In this document: positions 31,630-41,194 of the stretch, piece by piece
Layout of the letters: every line of letters begins with the position of its first letter
Position numbering within the stretch: position 1 is the stretch's first letter
NCBI GenBank assembly: GCA_028707085.1
Contig: JAQTUW010000003.1
Location: 1-64,000 of the forward strand
Source of the DNA: Methylococcales bacterium
Lineage (GTDB): Bacteria > Pseudomonadota > Gammaproteobacteria > Methylococcales > Methylomonadaceae
Direction: 5' to 3'
DNA length: 64,000 bases
Notes under the pieces: model-generated
Databases searched by the model: none
What the model was told of the DNA's origin: nothing
Seen by the model: the letters and a program-made list of their open reading frames with translations, nothing else
Program-made: the position numbers and the translations under genes

Positions 31630-33459
31630 ATGTGTGGCATAGTGGCGGGCATCGCACAGCGCAATGTAGTGCCAATATTGATTGAAGGTTTAAAGCGGCT
31701 TGAATATCGCGGCTATGATTCCGCCGGTATTGCCGTCGTCCACAATCAGGAAATTTTCAGAAAACGCGAAATCGGCAAGGTCAAGGCCCTGGAAACATTG
31801 ATTACCGCCGATCCCATAGAAGGCAATCTGGGAATCGCCCATACTCGCTGGGCAACGCACGGCAAACCAAGCACCCGTAACGCCCATCCGCATATCAGTT
31901 GCGAAAACGTGGCGGTAGTTCATAACGGCATCATTGAAAATCACGATCATCTGCGGATAGAGCTGAAACAGAACGGTTTTAAATTTACCTCCGAAACCGA
32001 TACCGAAGTCATCGTTCATAAAATTGCCGAACAATTGCAGCACACCGGCAATTTGCTGACTGCGGTACAGACCACGATAGAATCGCTGGAAGGCGCTTAT
32101 GCCTTGGGCGTGGTATACGGCGAACAGCCGGATACGCTGATCGCCTGCCGCAGAGGCAGTCCACTGGTGATCGGTATCGGCATAGGCGAATATTTTATCG
32201 CATCGGATATTGCCGCATTGTTGCCGGTAACCCAGCGTTTCATTTTTCTGGATGAAGGCGATATAGTCGAACTCAAAATAGACAGCCTGCAAATCTATAA
32301 CGAGGCCGGTGCGCCGGTCGAACGGCAGGTGACCGAAAGCCAGTTGAAGCCGGATTCGGTCGATAAAGGCAAATATCGCCATTATATGCTCAAGGAAATT
32401 TTCGAACAGCCGTCGGCTGTGGCCGAAACCCTGGAAGGACGATTCATCGATAACCGTTTTCAGGAATCCGCTTTCGGACATAACGCCACGGAAGTTTTCG
32501 ATCAGATCAAGACGGTACAGATTTTGGCTTGCGGCACCAGCTATCATGCCGGTCTGGTGGCCCGCTACTGGTTTGAAGAACTGGCCCGCGTGCCTTGCAC
32601 CATAGAGGTCGCCAGCGAATTCAGATACCGCAATCCCGTCATTTCACCCGACACACTGGTTGTTACCCTGTCGCAATCCGGCGAGACCGCCGATACGCTG
32701 GCCGCCCTGCTGGAAGCTAAAAGGCTGGGCGTCAAACATTCTCTAGTCATCTGCAATGCCCCGGAAAGTTCGCTGGTACGCGAGTCCGATCTGGTGCTGA
32801 TGACCCGCGCCGGCCCGGAAATCGGCGTCGCATCGACCAAGGCCTTCACCACGCAACTGGTTGCGCTGTTAATGCTGGTCATAGCAATAGGCAGACGGTT
32901 CGGCATGCGGCCGGAGCTGGAGGCCAACATCGTCTCCCAGTTATTCAGCCTGCCAGGCAATATCGAAAAAGCCATCAGGCTGGACGCCACCATCGAGATA
33001 CTGGCCCAGCGTTTTGCCGATAAAAGCAATGCGCTGTTTTTAGGCCGGGGCGCCCACTACCCGATTGCTATGGAAGGGGCCTTGAAATTAAAGGAAATTT
33101 CCTATATTCACGCCGAAGCCTATCCGGCCGGCGAATTGAAACATGGGCCTCTGGCGCTGATAGATTCGGAAATGCCGGTGGTGACAGTGGCTCCCAACAA
33201 TAATCTGCTGGAAAAACTCAAATCCAATATTCAGGAAGTGAGCGCGCGCGGCGGACAATTGATTGTGTTCATGGACGAAACCTTGGCCGATTCGGACGAT
33301 GAAAACGTGCAGATCGTCAAGATGCCCAGTGTCAGCAATATCATTTCGCCCATCATTTACACCATACCGTTGCAATTGCTGTCCTACTATGTCGCGGTTT
33401 TAAAAGGCACGGATGTGGATCAGCCGCGTAATCTGGCCAAATCCGTAACGGTGGAGTGA
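31630..33459 (+). CDS. glmS: Glutamine-fructose-6-phosphate aminotransferase
   Basis: Forms glucosamine-6-phosphate from fructose-6-P and glutamine. The 609-residue protein begins MCGIVAGIA, with Cys2 as the glutaminase nucleophile, and has [10 protein letters not shown] in the glutaminase domain. Two SIS domains follow ([23 protein letters not shown], and [18 protein letters not shown]). The AGGAG 7 nt before the ATG fixes the start at 31630. The upstream gap to glmU is one base, so there is no room for a glmS ribozyme or long leader. Confidence 0.96.
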   Translation: MCGIVAGIAQRNVVPILIEGLKRLEYRGYDSAGIAVVHNQEIFRKREIGKVKALETLITADPIEGNLGIAHTRWATHGKPSTRNAHPHISCENVAVVHNGIIENHDHLRIELKQNGFKFTSETDTEVIVHKIAEQLQHTGNLLTAVQTTIESLEGAYALGVVYGEQPDTLIACRRGSPLVIGIGIGEYFIASDIAALLPVTQRFIFLDEGDIVELKIDSLQIYNEAGAPVERQVTESQLKPDSVDKGKYRHYMLKEIFEQPSAVAETLEGRFIDNRFQESAFGHNATEVFDQIKTVQILACGTSYHAGLVARYWFEELARVPCTIEVASEFRYRNPVISPDTLVVTLSQSGETADTLAALLEAKRLGVKHSLVICNAPESSLVRESDLVLMTRAGPEIGVASTKAFTTQLVALLMLVIAIGRRFGMRPELEANIVSQLFSLPGNIEKAIRLDATIEILAQRFADKSNALFLGRGAHYPIAMEGALKLKEISYIHAEAYPAGELKHGPLALIDSEMPVVTVAPNNNLLEKLKSNIQEVSARGGQLIVFMDETLADSDDENVQIVKMPSVSNIISPIIYTIPLQLLSYYVAVLKGTDVDQPRNLAKSVTVE

Positions 33460-33469
33460 CGATAGGCGA

Positions 33470-34237
33470 ATGATTAATTTTTCGTTCGAAATCGTGCCCA
33501 GAAGTCTGCCGGCTTTTGCAGAGCAATATTGTTTCGTCAAAACCTTGGGCACGGCAATCGATGTCATCAATGTGCCGGACATTCAGCGTTTTCCGGTTCG
33601 AAGCTGGGAAGTGGGCGAATATGTCGATACCCGGCAGCACCGGTTTATTCCGCATTTCAGAGCCATCGATTTCAGAATAACGGACGGCGAACTGTTTCGC
33701 ATTATCGAAGAACGCCGGCTTGAAAGGATATTGCTGATTACCGGTGATCCGCCGGACGGGCTGAAACGCGTCTGCTATAACACCGATGTGGTGGATCTGA
33801 TCCGGGCGGTCAAACAGCGTTTTCCGGCCATGAAAGTCTATGCCGGTTTCGATCCGCACCGACAGGGTCTGCAGGACGAGTGTGAATACATTCAGCACAA
33901 GGTTGACGCCGGCGCTTGCGGCTTTTTCTCGCAACCTTTTTACGACAGCCGGATGATAGACATCTATGCCGAACAGATGCAGGGTCTGGAAACCTATATC
34001 GGTTTAAGCCCCATTACCAGTCTGGCCTCCATGCAATATTGGGAAGTCAAAAATAAGGTCAAATTCCCTGCGGATTTCCGGCCGGATTATGACTGGAATA
34101 TCGGCTTTGCCAATCGGGTTATCGAAACCGCCCGCGCAACCGGCTTAAACGTCTATTTCATGCCGATCAGAATCGATCTGGAAAAATATTTCAGTCAGTT
34201 GAAGTTGCCGGAAAATCCTGACGAAAGCCCGGCATAA
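33470..34237 (+). CDS. Methylenetetrahydrofolate reductase-like flavoprotein (short, divergent MTHFR family)
   Basis: A 255-residue protein of the MTHFR fold (PF02219), shorter than MetF (about 290). Recognisable family features are NFSFEIVPRS near the N-terminus (the catalytic Glu of SFEFFPP in MetF), LLITGDPPDG (the Asp of RGD in MetF), and IQHKVDAGACGFFSQPFYD, matching the KRKVDAGA-QFFFD block. The rest is divergent. It could reduce methylene-H4F, act on a methanopterin derivative, or have another flavin role; sequence cannot decide. It is 10 bp downstream of glmS and probably cotranscribed. Confidence 0.75.
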   Translation: MINFSFEIVPRSLPAFAEQYCFVKTLGTAIDVINVPDIQRFPVRSWEVGEYVDTRQHRFIPHFRAIDFRITDGELFRIIEERRLERILLITGDPPDGLKRVCYNTDVVDLIRAVKQRFPAMKVYAGFDPHRQGLQDECEYIQHKVDAGACGFFSQPFYDSRMIDIYAEQMQGLETYIGLSPITSLASMQYWEVKNKVKFPADFRPDYDWNIGFANRVIETARATGLNVYFMPIRIDLEKYFSQLKLPENPDESPA

Positions 34238-34244
34238 TTGAATT

Positions 34245-34319
34245 TGCGGCGAATACGCCGCAGTTCATGCCCGAAAACAGGCAGCACTATGCGCTGCCAG
34301 GTGGGCCACCGGGCCCACC
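34245..34319. terminator. Pair of strong hairpins between convergent genes
   Basis: Two perfect stems sit between the MTHFR-like gene and clpB: tgcggcg-aata-cgccgca (34245-34262) and ggtgggc-6 nt-gcccacc (34300-34319). A weaker one (gcagc...gctgc) lies between them. No T-run follows. They probably stop convergent transcription or stabilise 3' ends. Confidence 0.45.
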
Positions 34320-34333
34320 CGACAACAACCGAT

Positions 34334-36907
34334 TTATTTCCCAAACGTCAAGCCATCCGCGCCGACATCCACCTTGATGACATCCTCCGGCAGAAAATGC
34401 CCGGAAAGAATCTCATTGGCCAGCGGATTTTCCAGTTGCCGCTGGATGGCCCGCTTCAATGGCCGTGCGCCATAGACCGGATCGAATCCCGCCTGTCCCA
34501 GCAAGTCCAGCGCCGCTTCGCTGATTTCCAGACCGATATCCCGTTCCTGCAAGCGGCGGCGCAACAGATCGATCTGAATGGCCGAGATAGCTCGAATCTG
34601 GTTTTGGCCCAACGGATGGAAAACCACTGCTTCATCGATTCGGTTGATAAACTCCGGCCGAAAATGCTGGGCGACAATCTCCATCACGGCATCCTTCATC
34701 ATCACATAATTGTCCTCGCCTGCCAGTTCCTGAATCACATGCGAACCCAGATTGGAGGTCATGACGATCACTGTGTTTCTAAAATCGACGGTACGGCCCT
34801 GACCATCGGTCAGGCGGCCATCGTCCAGTACCTGTAGCAGTACGTTAAACACATCGGCATGAGCTTTTTCGATTTCATCGAGCAGTATCACAGAGTAAGG
34901 CTTACGGCGCACCGCTTCGGTCAGATAACCGCCTTCTTCATAGCCCACATACCCGGGAGGGGCGCCTATCAGCCGGGCGACGGAGTGCTTCTCCATAAAT
35001 TCGGACATATCGATACGCACCATGGCTTCTTCGGTGTCGAACATGAAGTCAGCCAGCGCCTTGCAGAGTTCGGTCTTGCCTACCCCTGTGGGGCCAAGAA
35101 ACAGAAACGATCCGTTGGGCCTGTTGGGATCGGATAAACCGGCCCGGCTGCGGCGGATCGCATTGCTGACCGCTTTCAGCGCCTCTAACTGGCCGATCAC
35201 CCGCTTACTCAATTCCTCTTCCATCCGCAATAGTTTTTCGCGTTCGCCTTCCATCATTTTCGAAACCGGAATGCCTGTCCATTTCGAAACGACTTCGGCA
35301 ATTTCTTCCTCGGTGACCTTGCTACGAATCAGGGTAGTTTGCTGGACTTCCGCCTGGGCAGCCTGCTCCAGCTCTTTTTCCAGTTTGGGAATTTCACCGT
35401 ATTGCAGTTCGGACATCCGGGTGTAATCCTGATTACGGCGAGCGGATTCCAGTTCCAGACGCACCTGTTCCAGTTTTTCCTTGATGGTGGCCGCACCCTG
35501 CAACGAGGCTTTTTCTGCCTTCCAGACTTCCTCTAGATCAGAATATTCCTTCTCCAGATCGGCGATTTCCTCCTGCAGGCTTTCCAAACGTTTTTTGGAG
35601 GCGGCGTCGTTCTCGTTCTTCATCGCCTCGCGCTCGATTTTCAATTGAATCAGCCGCCGATCCAGTTTATCCATGGATTCCGGTTTGGAGTCCATTTCCA
35701 TGCGAATGCGACTGGCAGCTTCGTCTATCAGGTCGATGGCCTTGTCCGGCAATTGCCGGTCAGCTATGTAGCGGTGCGACAGCGTGGCGGCGGCCACGAT
35801 GGCCGGGTCGGTAATATCGACGCTGTGGTGAATTTCATAACGTTCCTTCAGGCCGCGCAATATGGCCACCGTATCTTCCACGCTCGGTTCGTCAACCAGC
35901 ACCTTCTGAAACCGCCTTTCCAGAGCCGCGTCTTTTTCGATGTATTTGCGGTATTCATCCAGCGTGGTGGCGCCCACGCAATGCAGTTCGCCGCGCGCCA
36001 GGGCCGGCTTGAGCATATTGCCGGCATCCATTGCGCCTTCGGCTTTGCCTGCGCCCACCATGGTATGCAGTTCATCTATGAATAGTATGACCTGCCCTTC
36101 CTGTTTGGCGACATCGTTCAGCACGGCTTTAAGACGTTCTTCGAATTCGCCCCGAAATTTGGCCCCGGCAATCAGCGCCGCCATGTCCAGCGCCAGCAAT
36201 TGCTTGCCTTTTATGCCTTCCGGCACTTCGCCATTGACGATACGCAGCGCCAGCCCTTCAACAATGGCGGTTTTCCCCACCCCAGGTTCGCCAATCAGCA
36301 CCGGATTGTTTTTGGTGCGGCGTTGCAACACCTGAATGGTGCGCCGAATTTCATCATCCCGGCCGATCACCGGATCCAGTTTGCCCTGTTCTGCACGCTC
36401 GGTCAGATTGATAGTATATTTCTTTAAGGCCTGACGCTGATCTTCGGCATTGGCGTCGTTCACATTCTGCCCGCCGCGCATGTTTTCAATCGCCGCTTCG
36501 ACAGCCTGTCTGGTCACGCCGGCCCGGATCAGAATGCCCTGCAATGCGCTTTTGCCTTCCAGTGCGGCAAGCAGAAACAATTCGCTGGAAATATAAGCAT
36601 CCTGACGTTTTTGCGCCATTTTATCGGTCAGGTTCAGCATCTGCAGCAACTGACTGGAAATCTGCACATCACCGCCAGCGCCGGAAACTGTCGCCAGCCG
36701 GCCGATTTCCTGTATCAGCTCGTTGCGTACAGCGTTGACCTGTACACCGGTCTGCATCAGCAAGGGCCTGATACTGCCGCCGTCCTGATCTATCAGCGCC
36801 AGCATCACATGCAGCGGCTCAATAAATTGGTGATCTTTACCCAAAGCCATGCTTTGGGCATCGGCCAAAGCGAGCTGAAATTTGCTGGTTAGTTTATCCA
36901 TCCGCAT
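34334..36907 (-). CDS. clpB: ATP-dependent disaggregase ClpB
   Basis: A hexameric Hsp100 chaperone that rescues aggregated protein with DnaK. The 857-residue protein has the N-terminal double Clp_N repeat (about 1-145), AAA-1 with GEPGVGKT, the coiled-coil M domain (about 410-530, [20 protein letters not shown]) and AAA-2 with [10 protein letters not shown] and the pore loop GYVGYEEGG. The M domain identifies ClpB rather than ClpA. GAGG lies 8 nt before the ATG at 36907. A close match to the heat-shock sigma-32 promoter lies just upstream. Confidence 0.96.
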   Translation of the reverse strand: MRMDKLTSKFQLALADAQSMALGKDHQFIEPLHVMLALIDQDGGSIRPLLMQTGVQVNAVRNELIQEIGRLATVSGAGGDVQISSQLLQMLNLTDKMAQKRQDAYISSELFLLAALEGKSALQGILIRAGVTRQAVEAAIENMRGGQNVNDANAEDQRQALKKYTINLTERAEQGKLDPVIGRDDEIRRTIQVLQRRTKNNPVLIGEPGVGKTAIVEGLALRIVNGEVPEGIKGKQLLALDMAALIAGAKFRGEFEERLKAVLNDVAKQEGQVILFIDELHTMVGAGKAEGAMDAGNMLKPALARGELHCVGATTLDEYRKYIEKDAALERRFQKVLVDEPSVEDTVAILRGLKERYEIHHSVDITDPAIVAAATLSHRYIADRQLPDKAIDLIDEAASRIRMEMDSKPESMDKLDRRLIQLKIEREAMKNENDAASKKRLESLQEEIADLEKEYSDLEEVWKAEKASLQGAATIKEKLEQVRLELESARRNQDYTRMSELQYGEIPKLEKELEQAAQAEVQQTTLIRSKVTEEEIAEVVSKWTGIPVSKMMEGEREKLLRMEEELSKRVIGQLEALKAVSNAIRRSRAGLSDPNRPNGSFLFLGPTGVGKTELCKALADFMFDTEEAMVRIDMSEFMEKHSVARLIGAPPGYVGYEEGGYLTEAVRRKPYSVILLDEIEKAHADVFNVLLQVLDDGRLTDGQGRTVDFRNTVIVMTSNLGSHVIQELAGEDNYVMMKDAVMEIVAQHFRPEFINRIDEAVVFHPLGQNQIRAISAIQIDLLRRRLQERDIGLEISEAALDLLGQAGFDPVYGARPLKRAIQRQLENPLANEILSGHFLPEDVIKVDVGADGLTFGK

Positions 36908-36943
36908 ACTGCGTACCTCATGAATGATTAATAGTTTCCCTCA

Positions 36944-36972
36944 AGATGGGGTGGTATTCCTTTATTTTCAAG
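36944..36972 (-). promoter_or_regulatory. Sigma-32 (RpoH) heat-shock promoter of clpB
   Basis: On the minus strand CTTGAAA (36972-36966), a 14-nt spacer and CCCCATCT (36951-36944) match the RpoH consensus CTTGAAA-N(11-16)-CCCCATNT almost perfectly. It lies about 37 nt upstream of the clpB start codon. Confidence 0.88.
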
Positions 36973-37184
36973 TCAGGATTATTCATGTCCAGAGTATTGC
37001 CTGTTGCAAAACATGGGCGGCAAGGCCCATTCGCCGAAGTACATGGCAATAGCCACCAGCAGTATTTCACAGTACAATTAATAGCACAGGTAGACCGTCA
37101 TGACTACTGCTGCGTGTGAAACGGCAGCGGGGCGACCGACGGTTTTCGTGTATCTATCAGTTTCAATTTGTAGGAGTTTGTTAA

Positions 37185-37388
37185 ATGGCAACAGGTATTG
37201 TGAAGTGGTTCAACAACACCAAAGGTTTCGGCTTTATTCAGCCTTCCGAAGGTAGCGAGGATGTATTTGTTCACCACTCAGTGATTTTGGGCGAAGGTTT
37301 CAAAACTTTGTCCCCGGGTCAATCCGTCCAGTTCGATATTGAGTCCGGCCCCAAAGGCCTGACCGCCGCGAATGTTCAGGCCAAATAA
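37185..37388 (+). CDS. Cold-shock protein (CspA family)
   Basis: A 67-residue single cold-shock domain that binds single-stranded nucleic acids and melts mRNA structure. RNP1 is visible as [10 protein letters not shown] and RNP2 as DVFVHHS. TAGGAG lies 8 nt upstream of the ATG. The 277-bp gap upstream (36908-37184) holds the clpB promoter on one strand and presumably a long 5' leader on the other, as usual for csp genes. No clear -35/-10 pair could be assigned. Confidence 0.93.
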   Translation: MATGIVKWFNNTKGFGFIQPSEGSEDVFVHHSVILGEGFKTLSPGQSVQFDIESGPKGLTAANVQAK

Positions 37389-37408
37389 GCGCTAAAACTC
37401 CGGTCAGA

Positions 37409-37434
37409 AAGGCCCTTTTTCAAGGGCCTTTTTT
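37409..37434 (+). terminator. Rho-independent terminator of the cold-shock gene
   Basis: A 9-bp perfect stem aaggccctt / aagggcctt (37409-37417 with 37422-37430), 4-nt loop and T-run, 20 bp after the stop codon. Confidence 0.88.
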
Positions 37435-37524
37435 ATGCCCGCCGCATAATTTTGTTTTTAAGAGGTGCAAAGACGGATTGTCCGGTTATATAATCGAATC
37501 CCCCCTGCTACCCACACCTCCACC

Positions 37525-38436
37525 ATGGCACGCGAATTTTCATCATTGAGAAATCTGGATACACCTGTAAAGGTTCTGTTCACAGGCTATCTGACCAGCG
37601 TTGCAGTCGGCTATCTGTTCGCGCTGATCCAGATATTGTTTACCCACGGCATGGCCGACGGCAAATTCGGCCTGTCCATCGACGACATCGTCTACAGCTA
37701 TTACGGCAACCGTTCCGGCGCATTGCTGGAAACCAAACTTAACGGTTCGATGAAGGAAAATGCCCCGGAAAAGGAGCGTTTTGCGATTATCCAATGGGTG
37801 CGCGACGGCGCAGACGAGGATGACTACATCGATGACGGCATTGAAAAAATCATCCAGACGCGTTGCGTGATGTGTCACAGCAAGGGTGCGGCCATCCCCA
37901 ACTTCAACGACTTCAAGGTTCTGAAGGAACTGACCAAAGAAGACGAGGGCGCCACATTCGGCTCTCTGACCCGAGTTTCCCATATACATCTGTTCGGCAT
38001 CGGCTTTATTTTCATGTTTGTGGGGCTAATTTTCAGCTTTACGGAAACCAGCACCGTTACCTACAAGTGTCTGGCCATCGGCATGCCTTATGTGTTTTTG
38101 CTGGTGGACATTCTTTCCTGGTGGCTAACCAAGCTGCACCCCATGTTTGCCTGGCTGGTGATTATGGCCGGCACAGGCATGGCAATATCGTTTCTGTTCA
38201 TGTGGACGGTTTCCATACTGGAAATGTGGTGGTTCGAAAAGGCATTCGTCAATGCCAGGGGCGAACGCAGTCCGCAATGGAGCGTGGTCGTCGAAAGCAA
38301 ATTCAGAGAACTGGGCGGTGAAGATGCGCTGTTGCGACTGGGCGCCATCGGCAAACAAATCGGCCTGTTCCTCTGGACAAAATGGTTGAGCCATGGCTTG
38401 CCGTTTGTTAAATCGCTTTTCAAAACCAAAAAATAG
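37525..38436 (+). CDS. Uncharacterised multi-pass membrane protein with one CXXCH motif
   Basis: A 303-residue protein with a predicted membrane segment near the N-terminus (about 16-38), a soluble stretch of about 110 residues ending with RCVMCHSKG (CXXCH at 114-118), and three or four further membrane segments (about 152-172, 183-203, 207-232). If the soluble part is periplasmic, the motif would bind one c-type haem. Histidines at VSHIHLFG (153, 155) and KLHPMF lie at membrane borders and could serve a redox or metal site (inference). I recognise similar proteins in other proteobacteria but no established function. The start at 37525 is preferred over an upstream in-frame codon at 37465 that adds non-membrane basic residues. 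Confidence 0.75.
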   Translation: MAREFSSLRNLDTPVKVLFTGYLTSVAVGYLFALIQILFTHGMADGKFGLSIDDIVYSYYGNRSGALLETKLNGSMKENAPEKERFAIIQWVRDGADEDDYIDDGIEKIIQTRCVMCHSKGAAIPNFNDFKVLKELTKEDEGATFGSLTRVSHIHLFGIGFIFMFVGLIFSFTETSTVTYKCLAIGMPYVFLLVDILSWWLTKLHPMFAWLVIMAGTGMAISFLFMWTVSILEMWWFEKAFVNARGERSPQWSVVVESKFRELGGEDALLRLGAIGKQIGLFLWTKWLSHGLPFVKSLFKTKK

Positions 38437-38487
38437 CTCATGCCATCCGGTCTTCGGCGCATTATCGCCGCAGAGCGGAATTGGGTT

Positions 38488-38515
38488 GTCGAGACGCCGC
38501 AGTTTGCGTCTCGAC
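38488..38515. terminator. Perfect 10-bp hairpin between convergent genes
   Basis: gtcgagacgc (38488-38497) and gcgtctcgac (38506-38515) with an 8-nt loop, placed between the CXXCH protein gene and the convergent radical SAM gene. No T-run is present. It resembles an extragenic palindrome more than a canonical terminator. Confidence 0.4.
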
Positions 38516-38531
38516 GCTCACCGGGCAAACT

Positions 38532-39389
38532 TTAACGGCTGACGCTCACCTCATAGCCCATGGCTCTGATTTCCGCTGCGAAATCCGTCATCTCCTGGCT
38601 ATCGGCCGCTACCAGTTGCCCGGCTTCAGGCTGGAACGACGGTCTGGCCAGCGTGTATAGCATGACGCCCTGCACAGGAATGGCCTTTTCCTGCAAAATC
38701 TGCAGTAGCTGCAAATAGGCCTGCTTCTCGCCTGCCGTCCATAACCGGCCCTGATAATGGAACATGCAGGTCTGCAGCCGGGTAGCGCAGAGACTGCCGG
38801 CAATTTTAAGATGTTCAAGCAGTTTTATCTGGCTTTGTCCGCTGTTATTGATGAATTTCCGGCCGACTGCCGTAGCGCTATCGAGTTTTAGCCACAATTC
38901 GCCGTGATAGCCGGCCAGAACAGCCAACCCTGCCTGCACGGATGCCCGATGCAGCAGACTGCCGTTACTGATCAGCACAAATTTGGCGGCCGGAAATACC
39001 CCGGCCTGACGGGCGATCTCGCCGATTAAGGCGATTGCCTGCGGAAAATGCTCGAGGCTGGTCGGTTCGCCGTTACCGGAGATGGCGATGTCTTTAATCG
39101 CACCCTGCCCGGCTTCGATATTGAAATCCTGGAAAAAATCGCCGTGTTGCACATAATCCAGAAAGCTGCGCAATTCCGAGCCTAATTGCTCAAAATCCAT
39201 GCCAGGGGCATTGCCGGGTTTAAGATCGGGTACCTGACAGTAGATACAACGCCAGTTGCAGGCATTATTGGGGTTGAAGTTAACCCCGATGGACAGCCCG
39301 CCGGCGCGGCGGGACATCACCGGATAGATATATTTTAATCCGGCAATGTCGCGGTCATGATTGGCGGTGGTGAGAAACGGTTGCGGCAT
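38532..39389 (-). CDS. Radical SAM protein linked to the fhc cluster
   Basis: A 285-residue radical S-adenosylmethionine enzyme. The [4Fe-4S] motif is CNWRCIYC (Cys44, Cys48, Cys51), followed by an SGNGEPT strand (about 98-105) that contacts SAM. The C-terminal third has no auxiliary-cluster cysteine array. It lies 96 bp downstream of fhcC on the same strand, separated by a small ccgggaa/ttcccgg hairpin. The neighbourhood suggests a role in C1 or methanopterin metabolism, but this is inference and the substrate is unknown. Confidence 0.85.
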   Translation of the reverse strand: MPQPFLTTANHDRDIAGLKYIYPVMSRRAGGLSIGVNFNPNNACNWRCIYCQVPDLKPGNAPGMDFEQLGSELRSFLDYVQHGDFFQDFNIEAGQGAIKDIAISGNGEPTSLEHFPQAIALIGEIARQAGVFPAAKFVLISNGSLLHRASVQAGLAVLAGYHGELWLKLDSATAVGRKFINNSGQSQIKLLEHLKIAGSLCATRLQTCMFHYQGRLWTAGEKQAYLQLLQILQEKAIPVQGVMLYTLARPSFQPEAGQLVAADSQEMTDFAAEIRAMGYEVSVSR

Positions 39390-39485
39390 TAAACATTAAC
39401 CTTTACTCTCAAAGCACGGATAATCGGACGGTTATGGCGGAATTGCCGCTGGCCCGGGAAGGGTTCGTGGTTTCCCGGCTCACAA

Positions 39486-40298
39486 TCAAATCCTGACCAA
39501 AACCTCACCGCTTCCGCTCTCCGCCATGTCGCCGCCAAAGCGCTGCACCCGGCTGAAGCAAACACTGCTGTCGGCAAACCTGGAGTTCAGGGTTTTGAAG
39601 GATGCAAACAGCAAGGGTAAAAACGCCAAGGTATGCGAACCGCAATCGTTGAATGTCGCGGAGAGCCGGGGCCGACGCCACAGTAGCAATGTCCCACGGC
39701 GCATGGCGTAACCCGGATAGCGGCCGGTGTCGCCCATCACCGCAATGGTGCCGGCCAGCATCCGCGAACCGCAGTAATCGCCGGCATCGCCTTCGATCAA
39801 TATTTGTCCGCGCCGCATGTGGTCGCCGACGCGCGCGCCGGCATTGCCTTTTATCAGCACTGTGCCGCCTTTCATGCCCTGTTTGTTGCCAGGCAGCGCA
39901 CCGCCGACAAAATCGCCGGCGTCGCCTTCGATTTCCAAAAAACCGTTTTTCATTTCACAGCCGGCATAGATCCCGGCACGACCTTTAACTTTGATGGTGC
40001 CGGCCTTCATATTGATTGCCAAATAGGCGCCCGCATCGCCATTGACGGTCATTGCGCCGCCGTCCAGTTCCTTGCCGATAAAATCCAGTTTGTCGAAACT
40101 GCCTTCAATGACGATGTTCTGACTATCGGAACCGCTGATGTCGAATAACTGGTCGACACGAATCTTGCTGTTGCCGTTTTGTAATTCAATAGCGGCAATC
40201 TGATCCGGCTCCATGGCCTGCAATTTTTGACAGACCAGCGGCGACATATCGACGCGCTGATCGGGTCTGCGTTTCATGGTAAAGGTTAAGGCGCTCAT
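39486..40298 (-). CDS. fhcC: Formyltransferase/hydrolase complex subunit C (FhcC)
   Basis: Homologue of the FwdC/FmdC subunit of archaeal formylmethanofuran dehydrogenase. In bacteria it is part of the complex that moves the formyl group from tetrahydromethanopterin to a methanofuran-like carrier and hydrolyses it to formate. The 270-residue product is a run of GxxxGxxxG beta-helix repeats (GDAGAYLAINMKAG, GDAGDFVGGALPG, GNAGARVGDHMRRG), like the C-terminal domain of glutamate synthase. The start at 40298 overlaps the fhcD stop (ATGA). Last gene of fhcBADC. Confidence 0.93.
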   Translation of the reverse strand: MSALTFTMKRRPDQRVDMSPLVCQKLQAMEPDQIAAIELQNGNSKIRVDQLFDISGSDSQNIVIEGSFDKLDFIGKELDGGAMTVNGDAGAYLAINMKAGTIKVKGRAGIYAGCEMKNGFLEIEGDAGDFVGGALPGNKQGMKGGTVLIKGNAGARVGDHMRRGQILIEGDAGDYCGSRMLAGTIAVMGDTGRYPGYAMRRGTLLLWRRPRLSATFNDCGSHTLAFLPLLFASFKTLNSRFADSSVCFSRVQRFGGDMAESGSGEVLVRI

Positions 40299-41191
40299 GC
40301 CATGATCTCCTTCAAATGAAAGTGGAACGGCCCGAGTTTGCCGCCATAGTTTCCGGCGCTGATGCGTTTGACGCCGTTGGCGGCGCCCAGATCGCAAACC
40401 GCCCGCATACCGACGCGCATGGCTTTGTCTATATCTTCCTTGCTCAGGCCGTCGATGACGATTTCCATGACGGATTCGATCTCCGCAGATAAATCGCTTT
40501 TGGTGACGCCTTTCAATGTCGGACAGAAGGCGTCATTGGTGGAAGCCCCCAGCGCCGGATATTTTGAACCCACTTTTGAACCGGAACGCACCACGCCGCC
40601 CGGAAAAGGCATGATGACGTTAGGTATTTTCCGCATTTCTTCAATCGCAGCTTCACAGGCCGCCAAAGCTTGGGGCTGCGATTCGGCCAATACCAGAAAA
40701 TTACCGCCGCCGACGGCTTCGACCATGCCGGTAGTGGCTTCAGTCAGAAACTCGCCGTCCATGACCGGTATCCGCCAATAGCGTTTGCCGCCGATTTTTT
40801 TGGCGATCTGAAAACCATCGCCAAAATAGCGCAGATTTTTACCCAAAGGAATCGGTTTGCCGCCTTCTATGCCGGCAAACAGCGCCGAGGTGGGCGAAGT
40901 CAGCACGCATTGTCCGGCGCGGGTTTCAAGTTGCTTGGCCAAACCTTTCGCACCCATGGCGAAGATCATGATGGCCACGCCCGGCCTGCCGTCCGGTGTT
41001 TCTTCCGCCGACAGGACGCGCTCGATGCCTGCTTCACAGCCGCAGGCAATCACCGAAGTGGCGAAGCCGGTCATCGCCTGGGCGGAAATCATTGCCCACT
41101 TTTCATTCTGGGCCGTGATGATAGCCCGCGTACCTTTCATGGGAAAAGCTTCCGCAAAGGTTTGATCTATGGTTACGCCGTTAATAATCAT
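40295..41191 (-). CDS. fhcD: Formylmethanofuran:tetrahydromethanopterin formyltransferase (FhcD/Ftr)
   Basis: Transfers the formyl group between N5-formyl-H4MPT and the methanofuran-type cofactor. The 298-residue protein has the Ftr family length. Family-like blocks are INGVTIDQTFAEAFPMKGTR at the start, GKRYWRIPVMDGEF in the middle and LGASTNDAFCPTLKG, and it ends with GNYGGKLGPFHFHL. Placed 3 nt after fhcA and overlapping fhcC, inside one operon. Confidence 0.94.
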   Translation of the reverse strand: MIINGVTIDQTFAEAFPMKGTRAIITAQNEKWAMISAQAMTGFATSVIACGCEAGIERVLSAEETPDGRPGVAIMIFAMGAKGLAKQLETRAGQCVLTSPTSALFAGIEGGKPIPLGKNLRYFGDGFQIAKKIGGKRYWRIPVMDGEFLTEATTGMVEAVGGGNFLVLAESQPQALAACEAAIEEMRKIPNVIMPFPGGVVRSGSKVGSKYPALGASTNDAFCPTLKGVTKSDLSAEIESVMEIVIDGLSKEDIDKAMRVGMRAVCDLGAANGVKRISAGNYGGKLGPFHFHLKEIMA

Positions 41192-41194
41192 CTG

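Noticed and set aside
31600..31632. glmS ribozyme or riboswitch before glmS
   Set aside because: glmU ends one base before the glmS start, leaving no leader for such an element.
34238..36892. Several long plus-strand reading frames opposite clpB
   Set aside because: They are antisense shadows of clpB with no ribosome-binding sites and no recognisable protein features.
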